A DNA stretch of 32,480 nt, from assembly GCA_050942825.1 (NCBI GenBank), contig JBMNOA010000018.1:1-32480 (forward strand), written 5' to 3'. The notes beneath the pieces were generated by a model. The model was given only the letters and a program-made list of their open reading frames with translations. It did no database searches and was not told where the DNA came from. This stretch comes from CAYRML01 sp050942825. Its GTDB lineage: Bacteria > Bacillota > Dehalobacteriia > UBA4068. The position numbers were made by a program, and so were the translations under genes. Below, piece by piece: positions 23,326 through 30,651 of the stretch (position 1 is the stretch's first letter; every line of letters starts with the position of its first letter).

Positions 23326-24981
23326 TTATTTAATGGCAATAGCACCTTGAGCAGCCGAAGTGACCCTAAGTGCATATTTTGCCATATAACCGCGGGTAAT
23401 TTTCGGTTCAGGTTTTTGCCATGAAGCTCTTCTTGCTTGCAGAGTTTTTTCATCCACCAATAGTTGCAGAGAAGAAGCAAGTATATCAATAGCTATCTGA
23501 TCCCCTTCTTCTACTAAAGCAATCAAACCGCCTTCGGCTGCCTCGGGAGAAACATGTCCGATAGAAGCACCTCTAGTAGCACCGGAAAAACGTCCGTCAG
23601 TGATCAGAGCTACACAATCACCCAACCCGGCTCCCTGTATAGCGGAGGTTGGTTGCAACATTTCCCTCATGCCGGGACCACCTTTAGGCCCTTCATAGCG
23701 AATAACAATAACATCACCGGGATTTATTTCGCCAGCTAAAATAGCCTTTACAGCAGGTTCTTCTCCATCAAAAACCCTGGCCGGGCCTTGATGCTTCATC
23801 ATTTGCGGCACTACACCAGCCTTTTTGACCACAGCACCATCGCAGGCTAAATTGCCCCACAGCACAGCTAAGCCACCTACAGGACTATAAGCGTTTTCCT
23901 TAGTACGGATTACCTCATTATCTAATACAGGTCCAAAGTTATCTTGCATAGCTTGTCCCGTTACAGTCATCAAAGAGCCATCAACTAATCCCATTTCCGC
24001 CAAACGGCCCAATAGCGCATACACACCGCCCGCCAAATCCATATCTTGCATATGATATTGGCCGGAGGGTGCCAATTTGCATAGATGCGGTGTGCTGGAA
24101 CTTACTTCTTTGACCAAAGTAAGTGGTAATTCCAACCCTAACTCATACGCTATAGCTGGCAGATGTAGGATAGTATTGCTGGAGCCGCCCATTGCCATAT
24201 CAGTAACCAAGGCATTTCTAAAAGCTGCTCTAGTCATAATCCGGGAAGGACGAATATCTTTGACCAGCAATTCCATAATTTTCATACCAGCAGTTTTGGC
24301 TAAACGTAAACGGGCTGACTCAACGGCAGGAATAGTGCCATTACCGGGCAAAGCCATGCCCAGGGCTTCTGTAAGGCAATTCATGGAATTGGCTGTAAAC
24401 ATCCCTGAACAACTGCCGCAACCGGGACAAGCTCTATTTTCTAGTTGTTCCAATTCATCATCATCCATTTTACCCACGCTGACTTCCCCTACCGCTTCGA
24501 ACAGAGAGTTAAGGTCTAATGTTTTACCTTGCCAAGCTCCGGTAAGCATGGGCCCGCCACTTACAAAAATAGCGGGCAGATCCACACGAGCAGCTGCCAT
24601 TAGCATACCGGGAACAACTTTATCGCAATTGGGTATAAAAACCAGAGCGTCGAAAGAATGTGCTTTAGCCATAATTTCTATAGAATCAGCAATCAATTCT
24701 CTGCTGCCCAAGGAATAATTCATACCTTCATGCCCCATAGCTATACCATCGCATACTGCTATAGCAGGAAACTCCAAGGGGGTTCCACCCGCCATACGTA
24801 TGCCGGCTTTTACAGCATCAGCTATACTACGCAAATGCATATGACCAGGCACAACTTCATTAAATGAGTTGACTACACCAATTATGGGTCTCGCCATTTC
24901 CTCTTTTGTCAATCCCAAGGCATAAAGCAAAGAACGATGAGGGGCTCTGGTTAACCCTTTTTTTATCATATCACTTTTCAT
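23326..24981 (-). CDS. ilvD: Dihydroxy-acid dehydratase
   Basis: Converts 2,3-dihydroxy-3-methyl acids to 2-oxo acids (EC 4.2.1.9), the third common step of branched-chain amino acid synthesis. At 551 residues it is full length. Iron-sulfur and metal motifs are PNCDK (Cys119, Lys121) and CPGCGSC (Cys185, 188, 191). Near residue 45 it reads VVPGHMHL, with Gly where the plant-type 2Fe-2S enzymes have a third Cys; this is the pattern of the E. coli-type oxygen-sensitive 4Fe-4S enzyme and fits an anaerobe. GAGGAG precedes the ATG. It follows ilvE by 15 bp and precedes ilvN. Confidence 0.96.
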   Translation of the reverse strand: MKSDMIKKGLTRAPHRSLLYALGLTKEEMARPIIGVVNSFNEVVPGHMHLRSIADAVKAGIRMAGGTPLEFPAIAVCDGIAMGHEGMNYSLGSRELIADSIEIMAKAHSFDALVFIPNCDKVVPGMLMAAARVDLPAIFVSGGPMLTGAWQGKTLDLNSLFEAVGEVSVGKMDDDELEQLENRACPGCGSCSGMFTANSMNCLTEALGMALPGNGTIPAVESARLRLAKTAGMKIMELLVKDIRPSRIMTRAAFRNALVTDMAMGGSSNTILHLPAIAYELGLELPLTLVKEVSSSTPHLCKLAPSGQYHMQDMDLAGGVYALLGRLAEMGLVDGSLMTVTGQAMQDNFGPVLDNEVIRTKENAYSPVGGLAVLWGNLACDGAVVKKAGVVPQMMKHQGPARVFDGEEPAVKAILAGEINPGDVIVIRYEGPKGGPGMREMLQPTSAIQGAGLGDCVALITDGRFSGATRGASIGHVSPEAAEGGLIALVEEGDQIAIDILASSLQLLVDEKTLQARRASWQKPEPKITRGYMAKYALRVTSAAQGAIAIK

Positions 24982-24996
24982 AAAAAATTCTCCTCA

Positions 24997-25878
24997 TCAG
25001 TTATTAAAGATAGGCACACCTTCTGTTTTGGTGAGTTCTTTAAAGGCCGCTAATATGCTTTTATATATCGGGCCAGGTTTGCCTTGTCCGATGGTTCTGC
25101 CATCATAGACTACAGCCGGAACTAATTCCGCTGCCGTGCCTGTAACAAAGCACTCATCAGCATTATACATATCATAACGGGTAAAGAGCATTTCTTTTAC
25201 CTCTATGCCAAGTTTTACGGCTAATTCCATCACCACAGAGCGAGTGATGCCACCTAAATTACAAGCATAAAGAGGGGGAGTATATAAAATACCGTCTTTA
25301 GCATAAAAGATATTATCAGCGCTGGCTTCCGCCACATAACCATCATTATTAAGGAAAATAACCTCTGGAACATTAAGTAGGTTGGCTTCAATTTTTGCGT
25401 AGATATTATTAAGATAATTGAGCGATTTTACTCTCACATTACAAGCCTCATTGATATTACGGCGAGTCGGAACAGTGGCTAAAGTGAGTCCATTTTGATA
25501 ATATTCATCAGGATAAAGAGTAATTTTATTAGCAATACAAAAAATAGAAGGCTTCTGACAAGAATAAGGATCCAAACCTAAATTACCAACACCTCTGGTG
25601 ACAACCAAACGGATATAGCCATCAGCTAAATTATTGACACGGCAGGTATCTACAACTATCTGAGCCATTTCTTCCTTTGTCTGTTGCAGTTTAAGGCAAA
25701 TAGTATGGATTCCTTCAAAAAGACGGTCAATATGCTCCTTCAGTCTGAATATACGTCCATTATAAGCGCGAATACCTTCAAACACGCCGTCACCGTATAA
25801 AAGACCGTGGTCAAATACGCTTATTTTCGCCTCCTCTTTATCAACCATTTTACCATCAAGAAAAATTTTTAGACTCAC
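24997..25878 (-). CDS. ilvE: Branched-chain amino acid aminotransferase
   Basis: A class IV PLP aminotransferase that converts the 2-oxo acids to valine, leucine and isoleucine (EC 2.6.1.42). The 293-residue protein starts with SLKIFLDGKMV; conserved pieces are FDHGLLYGDGVFEGIR, the PLP Lys in VKSLNYLNN, EASADNIF and GITRS. The open frame runs upstream to an ATG at 25974, but that adds 32 hydrophobic residues with no ribosome binding site and would overlap the promoter. The GTG at 25878 follows GAGGGGG by about 8 nt and gives the normal family N-terminus. A D-amino acid transaminase is the main alternative; the neighbouring ilvD, ilvN and ilvB favour IlvE. Confidence 0.9.
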   Translation of the reverse strand: MSLKIFLDGKMVDKEEAKISVFDHGLLYGDGVFEGIRAYNGRIFRLKEHIDRLFEGIHTICLKLQQTKEEMAQIVVDTCRVNNLADGYIRLVVTRGVGNLGLDPYSCQKPSIFCIANKITLYPDEYYQNGLTLATVPTRRNINEACNVRVKSLNYLNNIYAKIEANLLNVPEVIFLNNDGYVAEASADNIFYAKDGILYTPPLYACNLGGITRSVVMELAVKLGIEVKEMLFTRYDMYNADECFVTGTAAELVPAVVYDGRTIGQGKPGPIYKSILAAFKELTKTEGVPIFNN

Positions 25879-25944
25879 AAAAAAAACCCCCTCGTAAATA
25901 ATAAAATATTCGTCTAAAATTATCAAATATTTCATAATAATTTT

Positions 25945-25974
25945 ATAATATCCCATAATAAAAGCCCCTGTCAA
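25945..25974 (-). promoter_or_regulatory. Promoter of the ilvE-ilvD genes
   Basis: On the minus strand TTGACA (25969-25974, exact consensus) and TATTAT (25945-25950) are 18 bp apart. Transcription would start about 60 nt before the ilvE GTG. I see no T-box or transcription attenuator in that short leader. Confidence 0.65.
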
Positions 25975-26008
25975 GCAACTACTATTCAGCGAGCTTATAC
26001 TCTATACT

Positions 26009-26470
26009 TTATAGTATTTTTATTACCGCCTGTTCATCACAATTTTCATATTTTGGACATTTCAAGCAGTCTTGCCAAATTTTCTGTGGCAACTGACTGC
26101 GATCAATCAATTGATAATCCAGGGATACAAAAAAGCCTGCTTGATATGTAAGTGCAAAAACCTGACGCAAGCCCAAATTAATAGCCTCTTGCTCTAAGGA
26201 TTCTACTATTTTACGGCCAATGCCTTTTCTCAAATATTTCTCATCCACTGCTAAAGAACATACTTCTGCCAAATCTGACCAGAAAATACGCAATGCACCG
26301 ACTCCGATGGTCTCACTATCTATCCTTGCTACCGTATATTGACGTAAATGCTCATAAATATAAGCTAAAGTTTTGGGTAACATTTGCCCTTCTTTTGCAT
26401 AACGATTGATCAAATCATAAATTTTTATAGCATCACCGATATTGGCTTTTTCTACAATAAGATTCTCCAA
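26009..26470 (-). CDS. GNAT acetyltransferase, short ArgA-like N-acetylglutamate synthase
   Basis: A 153-residue GNAT protein. The acetyl-CoA loop is EKYLRKGIGRKIVE, and the C-terminus has LPQKIWQDCLKCPKYENCDE, a Cys-rich motif typical of the short N-acetylglutamate synthases (mycobacterial ArgA and the domain fused to ArgH in some bacteria). It would acetylate glutamate to start arginine synthesis. The start is TTG at 26470 with AAGGAG spaced 7 nt; a nearby ATG is out of frame. It follows pyrE by 32 bp and argH is 4 kb upstream on the same strand. A generic GNAT enzyme remains possible. Confidence 0.75.
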   Translation of the reverse strand: MENLIVEKANIGDAIKIYDLINRYAKEGQMLPKTLAYIYEHLRQYTVARIDSETIGVGALRIFWSDLAEVCSLAVDEKYLRKGIGRKIVESLEQEAINLGLRQVFALTYQAGFFVSLDYQLIDRSQLPQKIWQDCLKCPKYENCDEQAVIKIL

Positions 26471-26502
26471 CTCATATCTCCTTAAATACTATATTTAAAA
26501 AT

Positions 26503-27081
26503 TTATTCTTGCTTACTACCAGGTTTGACGGCATCGGATACACCTTGCTTACAAAGGGGACATTCTTCCGGCATATAGCTTTGTATCTCAAAGGACAGTA
26601 AAGGTTTGAAAGGGATGCCAAAATCAACCTTTCCGCCACTTCTATCTACTAGCGATCCTACGCCAACCAAGGTCGCCTGTGATTTTTTTACTGCTTCTAT
26701 GAGTTCTTTGGTAGAACCACCCGTGGTTATTACATCTTCTACTACCAAAACCTTATCCTCAGGATTTAATTGAAATCCACGTCGAAAAGTCATCACACCA
26801 TTTTCTCTCTCACCAAAGATGGATCTGACTCCCAGCGCTCTAGCAACTTCATAAGCTAAGATTATTGCACCTATGGCAGGACCAGCAACCACAGTAATCT
26901 TTTCATCGACAAACAATTGTGCCAGTTGTTTGGCAAGCACTTCTGTATCGGCTGGATATTGCAGAATTTTAGCACATTGAAGATAGTGCTGGGCATGGCG
27001 GCCCGAGGAAAGTCGGAAATGACCTTCCAAAAGTACATCCTTTACTTTAAAAATATCAATGATTTGCTCCCTTGTCAGCAT
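26503..27081 (-). CDS. pyrE: Orotate phosphoribosyltransferase
   Basis: Transfers phosphoribose from PRPP to orotate giving OMP (EC 2.4.2.10). The PRPP-binding motif is VLVVEDVITTGGST (about residues 111-124), and the substrate region LSSGRHAQHYLQCA near residues 24-37 matches the family. At 192 residues, with the C-terminal CPLCKQG motif, it is the thermophile/Clostridia type of PyrE. AAGGAG lies about 10 nt before the ATG. No other pyr gene is in the window. It heads a run with the ArgA-like gene. Confidence 0.95.
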   Translation of the reverse strand: MLTREQIIDIFKVKDVLLEGHFRLSSGRHAQHYLQCAKILQYPADTEVLAKQLAQLFVDEKITVVAGPAIGAIILAYEVARALGVRSIFGERENGVMTFRRGFQLNPEDKVLVVEDVITTGGSTKELIEAVKKSQATLVGVGSLVDRSGGKVDFGIPFKPLLSFEIQSYMPEECPLCKQGVSDAVKPGSKQE

Positions 27082-27264
27082 GGCAATGTTCTCCTTAGCA
27101 TCTTATTAATTTTGTGATCACTTCTATATTAGTAAAAAAGACATAAGATAAAATACGCTTTTTTTGCATAGCAGAAAGTATTTCGCCATAAATCATTTTT
27201 TACCTTCATAATATTTAATATTCCTTATATTAATGATAATATGATTGCCCATAGTAACTCTTCC

Positions 27265-27293
27265 TTGACAGTGAAAAAAATAGTTAATATAAT
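27265..27293 (+). promoter_or_regulatory. Consensus sigma-A promoter for the comB-family gene
   Basis: TTGACA (27265-27270) and TATAAT (27288-27293), both exact, with exactly 17 bp between them: an ideal housekeeping promoter. Transcription would start near 27300, about 33 nt before the ATG. The rest of the gap from 27082 holds no gene I can support. Confidence 0.9.
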
Positions 27294-27332
27294 AGCACTA
27301 TCATTTATGAATGGCTTTTAGGAGAATGAATT

Positions 27333-28046
27333 ATGAATATAGATTGTTTTTTTTGCCACCAAGATTTTAATATAGAAAACATTGAAGAAAAAACTGTTAT
27401 AGCAATCGATGTTCTTCGCGCCACCTCGACTATTATTAATGCCCTGGACAAAGGAGCCAAAGAAGTGTTTCCCATTGCGGAGATTGATGACGCTTTTGCT
27501 CTGAAAAGATTATTTCCCGATGCTATTTTGTCAGGAGAAAGAAAAGGTAATATCATAGAAGGCTTTCAATTTGGAAATTCTCCCCTGGAGTTTACTTGTG
27601 AAAAAATCAAAGGCAAAAGCATTATATCTTGTACCACCAATGGGACTTCCGCCATTTGTGCCGCTCAAAAAGCCGATGAGCTGTGGCTGGGGGCAGTTAC
27701 CAACACTCCGGCCGTAGCCGAGAAATTATGGGCAGAAGCAAAAAAAGATGTTGTTTTGCTCTGCTCCGGGACAGGAGGTCAACCATCCTTAGATGATGTT
27801 TTGGGAGCAGGGGCCATCATAGACCATCTAAATCTCTATAAGTCAGATGCAAAATTAACAGACGCAGCCAAGATAGCCTATGATATTTATAATATATACA
27901 AAGATGATCTGCTCTCGGGTCTTAAGATTAGTGAGCATGGGCAAAAGCTGGATAGCTTGGGCTATAAAGAAGATGTACTTTTTTGCTCACGCCTAGGTTA
28001 TAACAAAGTGGTACCGAAACTAAAAAATGACCGTTTGCTAATATAA
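27333..28046 (+). CDS. ComB-family 2-phosphosulfolactate phosphatase-like protein
   Basis: A 237-residue protein with the ComB family motifs AIDVLRATSTI (residues 24-34), SGERKG then GFQFGNSP, TTNGTSAI and CSGTGGQPSLDDVLGAG. The archaeal enzyme hydrolyses 2-phosphosulfolactate to sulfolactate with Mg2+ in coenzyme M synthesis; bacterial relatives occur in many spore-formers, where sulfolactate can be a spore component (B. subtilis YitC). The true substrate here is unknown, and no comA, comC or other coenzyme M gene is in the window. AGGAG stands 8 nt before the ATG. It is a single-gene unit with an ideal promoter and a strong terminator. Confidence 0.87.
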   Translation: MNIDCFFCHQDFNIENIEEKTVIAIDVLRATSTIINALDKGAKEVFPIAEIDDAFALKRLFPDAILSGERKGNIIEGFQFGNSPLEFTCEKIKGKSIISCTTNGTSAICAAQKADELWLGAVTNTPAVAEKLWAEAKKDVVLLCSGTGGQPSLDDVLGAGAIIDHLNLYKSDAKLTDAAKIAYDIYNIYKDDLLSGLKISEHGQKLDSLGYKEDVLFCSRLGYNKVVPKLKNDRLLI

Positions 28047-28050
28047 TATA

Positions 28051-28084
28051 AAATAAAAAGGCCTTTTATAAGGTCTTTTTATTT
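28051..28084. terminator. Bidirectional terminator between comB-like gene and iorB
   Basis: A 15-bp stem (28051-28065 with 28070-28084, one G-U pair) around a 4-nt loop, with T-rich 3' sides on both strands. It is 4 bp after the comB-like stop and 6 bp after the iorB stop. The terminator of the second iorB copy (32177-32209) has a closely related sequence. Confidence 0.85.
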
Positions 28085-28090
28085 TAAAGC

Positions 28091-28669
28091 CTATTTAATA
28101 GCTTCTCTGCCTAATTCAAAAGCGGTAAGATTTATTTCCAAGGTATGCGGTTTGACAATGCTCCTGATGGCTTTGATCCAATCTTCTTTAGGCATCGGCA
28201 AATAGCGGGATAAGCAGCCCAATAATACCAGATTCAAGGACCTGACATTACCGGCTTTTTGTGCTATATCCGAAGCATCAAGAAAGATGACTTGATCATT
28301 TTTGGCCCTTACCTTTTCTTTTATATCGGAGGGATAGCCCATTTCTCCGGAGATCACAGGCATAGGATGCAATTCTTTATCATTGATGATCATTTTTCCA
28401 TCATTTGACATCCAATGCAAGGAACGCAGTGCTTCCAATTTTTCAAAAGCCAGCATAATATCGGCTTGACCGTTAGGAATAATAGGCGACCAAACTTTTT
28501 TACCAAACCTTACTTGCGTGATGACACTGCCGCCCCTTTGCGACATACCATGTATTTCAGATACTTTTACATCTAAACCGGCATCTTGAGCCACTTGGGC
28601 GATAATTCGACCGGAAAGAATCGTGCCTTGACCACCGACACCGACGATAAGAATATTAGTGTTATTCAT
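28091..28669 (-). CDS. iorB: Indolepyruvate:ferredoxin oxidoreductase, beta subunit
   Basis: A 192-residue gamma/beta-type subunit of 2-oxoacid:ferredoxin oxidoreductases, with ILIVGVGGQGTILSG at the N-terminus and EIHGMSQRGGSV near residue 40. With IorA it oxidises aryl pyruvates from aromatic amino acids to aryl-acetyl-CoA and reduces ferredoxin. The open frame extends upstream, but the ATG at 28669 has AAGGAGG at proper spacing and overlaps the iorA stop by 8 bp, so the genes are translationally coupled. A second copy of this gene enters the right edge of the window. Confidence 0.92.
   Translation of the reverse strand: MNNTNILIVGVGGQGTILSGRIIAQVAQDAGLDVKVSEIHGMSQRGGSVITQVRFGKKVWSPIIPNGQADIMLAFEKLEALRSLHWMSNDGKMIINDKELHPMPVISGEMGYPSDIKEKVRAKNDQVIFLDASDIAQKAGNVRSLNLVLLGCLSRYLPMPKEDWIKAIRSIVKPHTLEINLTAFELGREAIK
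28208..28347. repeat. Near-identical direct repeat, copy 1 (inside iorB)
   Basis: By eye, 28208-28347 matches 32341-32480 at 139 of 140 positions (one T/C change at 28248), in the same orientation 4133 bp apart. The window ends here, so the match may go further. On the other side, over 28107-28207, the two copies differ at about 18 of 101 positions. Confidence 0.9.
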
Positions 28670-30422
28670 TATTTTCCCTCCTTGAGCTGACAATTGCATC
28701 ACGAGGGCAAACTTGAACACAAAGCCCACATTCGGTACATTGACTTGGTTCGATAAAAGCTTTAGTTTTGCCTTCTTGATTGTTTCTTTGACCTAAAGCT
28801 GGGCATCCCAGTTTAAGGCAGATTTTGCAACCTATACATTTATCCTCATCAATATGTAAAGGAACATATTTGGCTTTTTTATCTAGTAAGATGCAGGGAC
28901 GTTTGCTGATAACCACTGCCGGACCTTCATATTCCAAAGCTTCTTTGAGAGTTTTTTCAAAGGCAGTCAAATCAAAGGGATCAGCAACTCTAACATGTTC
29001 TATTCCGCAGGCTTGGCATAAAGTAACTAAATCCACCGCAGGTGCCGGTTGACCTTTGGCATTATAACCCGTAGTGGGGTTAGGTTGATGACCTGTCATA
29101 GCTGTAATACTATTATCTAAGATTACTGTTGTGGTGTTTGATTGATTATAAGCCACATCAATGAGCGGAGTTATGCCGGAATGGATAAAAGTTGATTCCC
29201 CGATCACAGCCACGGTTTTTTTGGTTGATTCGGGACCCATTACTTTGGCCATACCATGTGCAGTGCCAATGGAAGACCCCATACAAAAACCTGTATCCAT
29301 AGCAGATAAGGGCGGCAAGCAAACCAAAGTATAACAACCAATATCACCGGTAACAGTCAAATTGAGCTTTTGGAAAACATAGAAAGTTCCTCTGTGAGGA
29401 CAACCGGGACATAAAACGGGCGGACGCGGCGGGGCGCTTTTATCTACAGGCGCAACTTCTATGTTTATGCCTGCTATTTGTTTGACTATATCCTCATGTG
29501 ATACCTCACCAAGTAAGGAGAAAAGCTCTTTGCCTTCCACCTTCAATCCCCAGCTTTTAATAATATCTTCCATAAATGGATCTAATTCTTCCACTACATA
29601 AAGTTTATCAACTTTGGCCGCAAAATCATGAATCAATTTTTTAGGTAAAGGATAGCTAAAGCCGAGTTTCAGCACACTGGCCTCAGGCAAGGCTTCTTTA
29701 ACATATTGATAAGCGGCACCGGCACATATAACACCGATGGAAGTGTCTTGTAATTCCATATAGTTATAGGGACTGGTTTCGCTATAATCGGCCAATCTGG
29801 CAATCCGATCTTCCAAAGATACATGGCGCGGCCGGGCATTAGTGGGAACTAATGTATATTTGGCCTGATTTTTAATATAAGGCTTCAAAGGTATTTCAGT
29901 TCTATTGCCTAATTCGACAAAAGATTGACCATGACAAATCCTGGTAGTCATTCGTAATAATACAGGAATATCAAATTCTTCACTTATCTCAAAGGCTTTT
30001 TTTGTGAAGTCTAAAACTTCCTGACTGTCTGATGGTTCTAACATAGGGATTTTAGCTGCTCTGGCATAATGCCTGTTATCCTGTTCATTTTGTGAGCTGT
30101 GAATATTAGGATCATCGGCAGAAACAAGAACCAGGCCGGCATTAACCCCTGTATAGGCCATATTAAATAAAGAATCAGCAGCTATATTAACACCAACATG
30201 CTTCATAGCGGCGATAGCTCTGCCACCACCCAGAGAAGCACCTAGGGCAACTTCCAAAGCTACCTTTTCATTAGGAGACCATTCTGCATATATTTCATCA
30301 TACTGAGCTGCATATTCCGTAATTTCCGTGCTGGGAGTGCCCGGATAAGCAGCGATAAATCTACCTCCTGCTTCCCAAAGAGCTCTCGCTACGGCTTCAT
30401 TTCCTGTTATCAGTTTTTTCAT
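28662..30422 (-). CDS. iorA: Indolepyruvate:ferredoxin oxidoreductase, alpha subunit
   Basis: A 586-residue catalytic subunit (EC 1.2.7.8). The N-terminal pyruvate-oxidoreductase-like domain begins GNEAVARALWEAGG with YPGTPSTEI. The thiamine-diphosphate domain contains CPGCPHRGTF, TGDIGCYTL and GESTFIHSG. The C-terminus carries two 4Fe-4S motifs, CIGCKICLKLGCP and CTECGLCVQVCP. The ATG follows a run of five G by 7 nt. It is translationally coupled to iorB. The reaction feeds electrons to ferredoxin during anaerobic use of aromatic amino acids, and can also run in reverse for their synthesis from aryl acids. Confidence 0.95.
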   Translation of the reverse strand: MKKLITGNEAVARALWEAGGRFIAAYPGTPSTEITEYAAQYDEIYAEWSPNEKVALEVALGASLGGGRAIAAMKHVGVNIAADSLFNMAYTGVNAGLVLVSADDPNIHSSQNEQDNRHYARAAKIPMLEPSDSQEVLDFTKKAFEISEEFDIPVLLRMTTRICHGQSFVELGNRTEIPLKPYIKNQAKYTLVPTNARPRHVSLEDRIARLADYSETSPYNYMELQDTSIGVICAGAAYQYVKEALPEASVLKLGFSYPLPKKLIHDFAAKVDKLYVVEELDPFMEDIIKSWGLKVEGKELFSLLGEVSHEDIVKQIAGINIEVAPVDKSAPPRPPVLCPGCPHRGTFYVFQKLNLTVTGDIGCYTLVCLPPLSAMDTGFCMGSSIGTAHGMAKVMGPESTKKTVAVIGESTFIHSGITPLIDVAYNQSNTTTVILDNSITAMTGHQPNPTTGYNAKGQPAPAVDLVTLCQACGIEHVRVADPFDLTAFEKTLKEALEYEGPAVVISKRPCILLDKKAKYVPLHIDEDKCIGCKICLKLGCPALGQRNNQEGKTKAFIEPSQCTECGLCVQVCPRDAIVSSRRENNE

Positions 30423-30469
30423 TTATAAACCCCCTATGGTTAAGGCTATTTTTAAAAACCTATTCCGGC

Positions 30470-30619
30470 TTAAAAACTATAGATATCTATAATACTGTTT
30501 GAGCTTCTAAAGTAGAGTACTTTTGTATATCCTCTATATATTTTGGCTGGTAGTATTTCGAGTTGGCCTGTATTGAGTTTCGCCATACCGATCTGACGAT
30601 TATTATTTTTCACAAGCAC
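30470..30619 (-). CDS. Possible small protein of 49 residues, unknown
   Basis: A 49-codon ORF starting at GTG with GGGGGAGG spaced 7 nt, as good a ribosome binding site as any in the window. It starts LVKNNNRQIGMAKLNTGQ (after the initiator Met) and ends FRSSNSIIDIYSF. It is polar and basic, has no membrane segment, and I do not recognise it. It lies on the same strand between argH (32 bp upstream) and iorA (47 bp downstream). It could be a real micro-gene, a remnant of a longer gene, or chance. Confidence 0.45.
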   Translation of the reverse strand: MLVKNNNRQIGMAKLNTGQLEILPAKIYRGYTKVLYFRSSNSIIDIYSF

Positions 30620-30651
30620 AGATATACCTCCCCCATGTTTTTTTAACAAAA

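Noticed and set aside
24077..24718. 213-codon open frame on the plus strand inside ilvD
   Set aside because: Opposite strand of a clear IlvD gene; the translation has no recognisable motif and no start signal.
25879..25974. N-terminal extension of ilvE from an upstream ATG
   Set aside because: No ribosome binding site, overlaps a TTGACA/TATTAT promoter, and would place 32 hydrophobic residues before a normal IlvE start; the GTG at 25878 has a good ribosome binding site.
25879..26008. Possible T-box leader before ilvE
   Set aside because: No T-box consensus and no terminator/antiterminator pair in the roughly 60-nt leader.
27129..27209. 26-codon minus-strand ORF upstream of pyrE
   Set aside because: Only a distant AAGGAA (about 12 nt) precedes the ATG, and the peptide resembles nothing known; more likely leader sequence.
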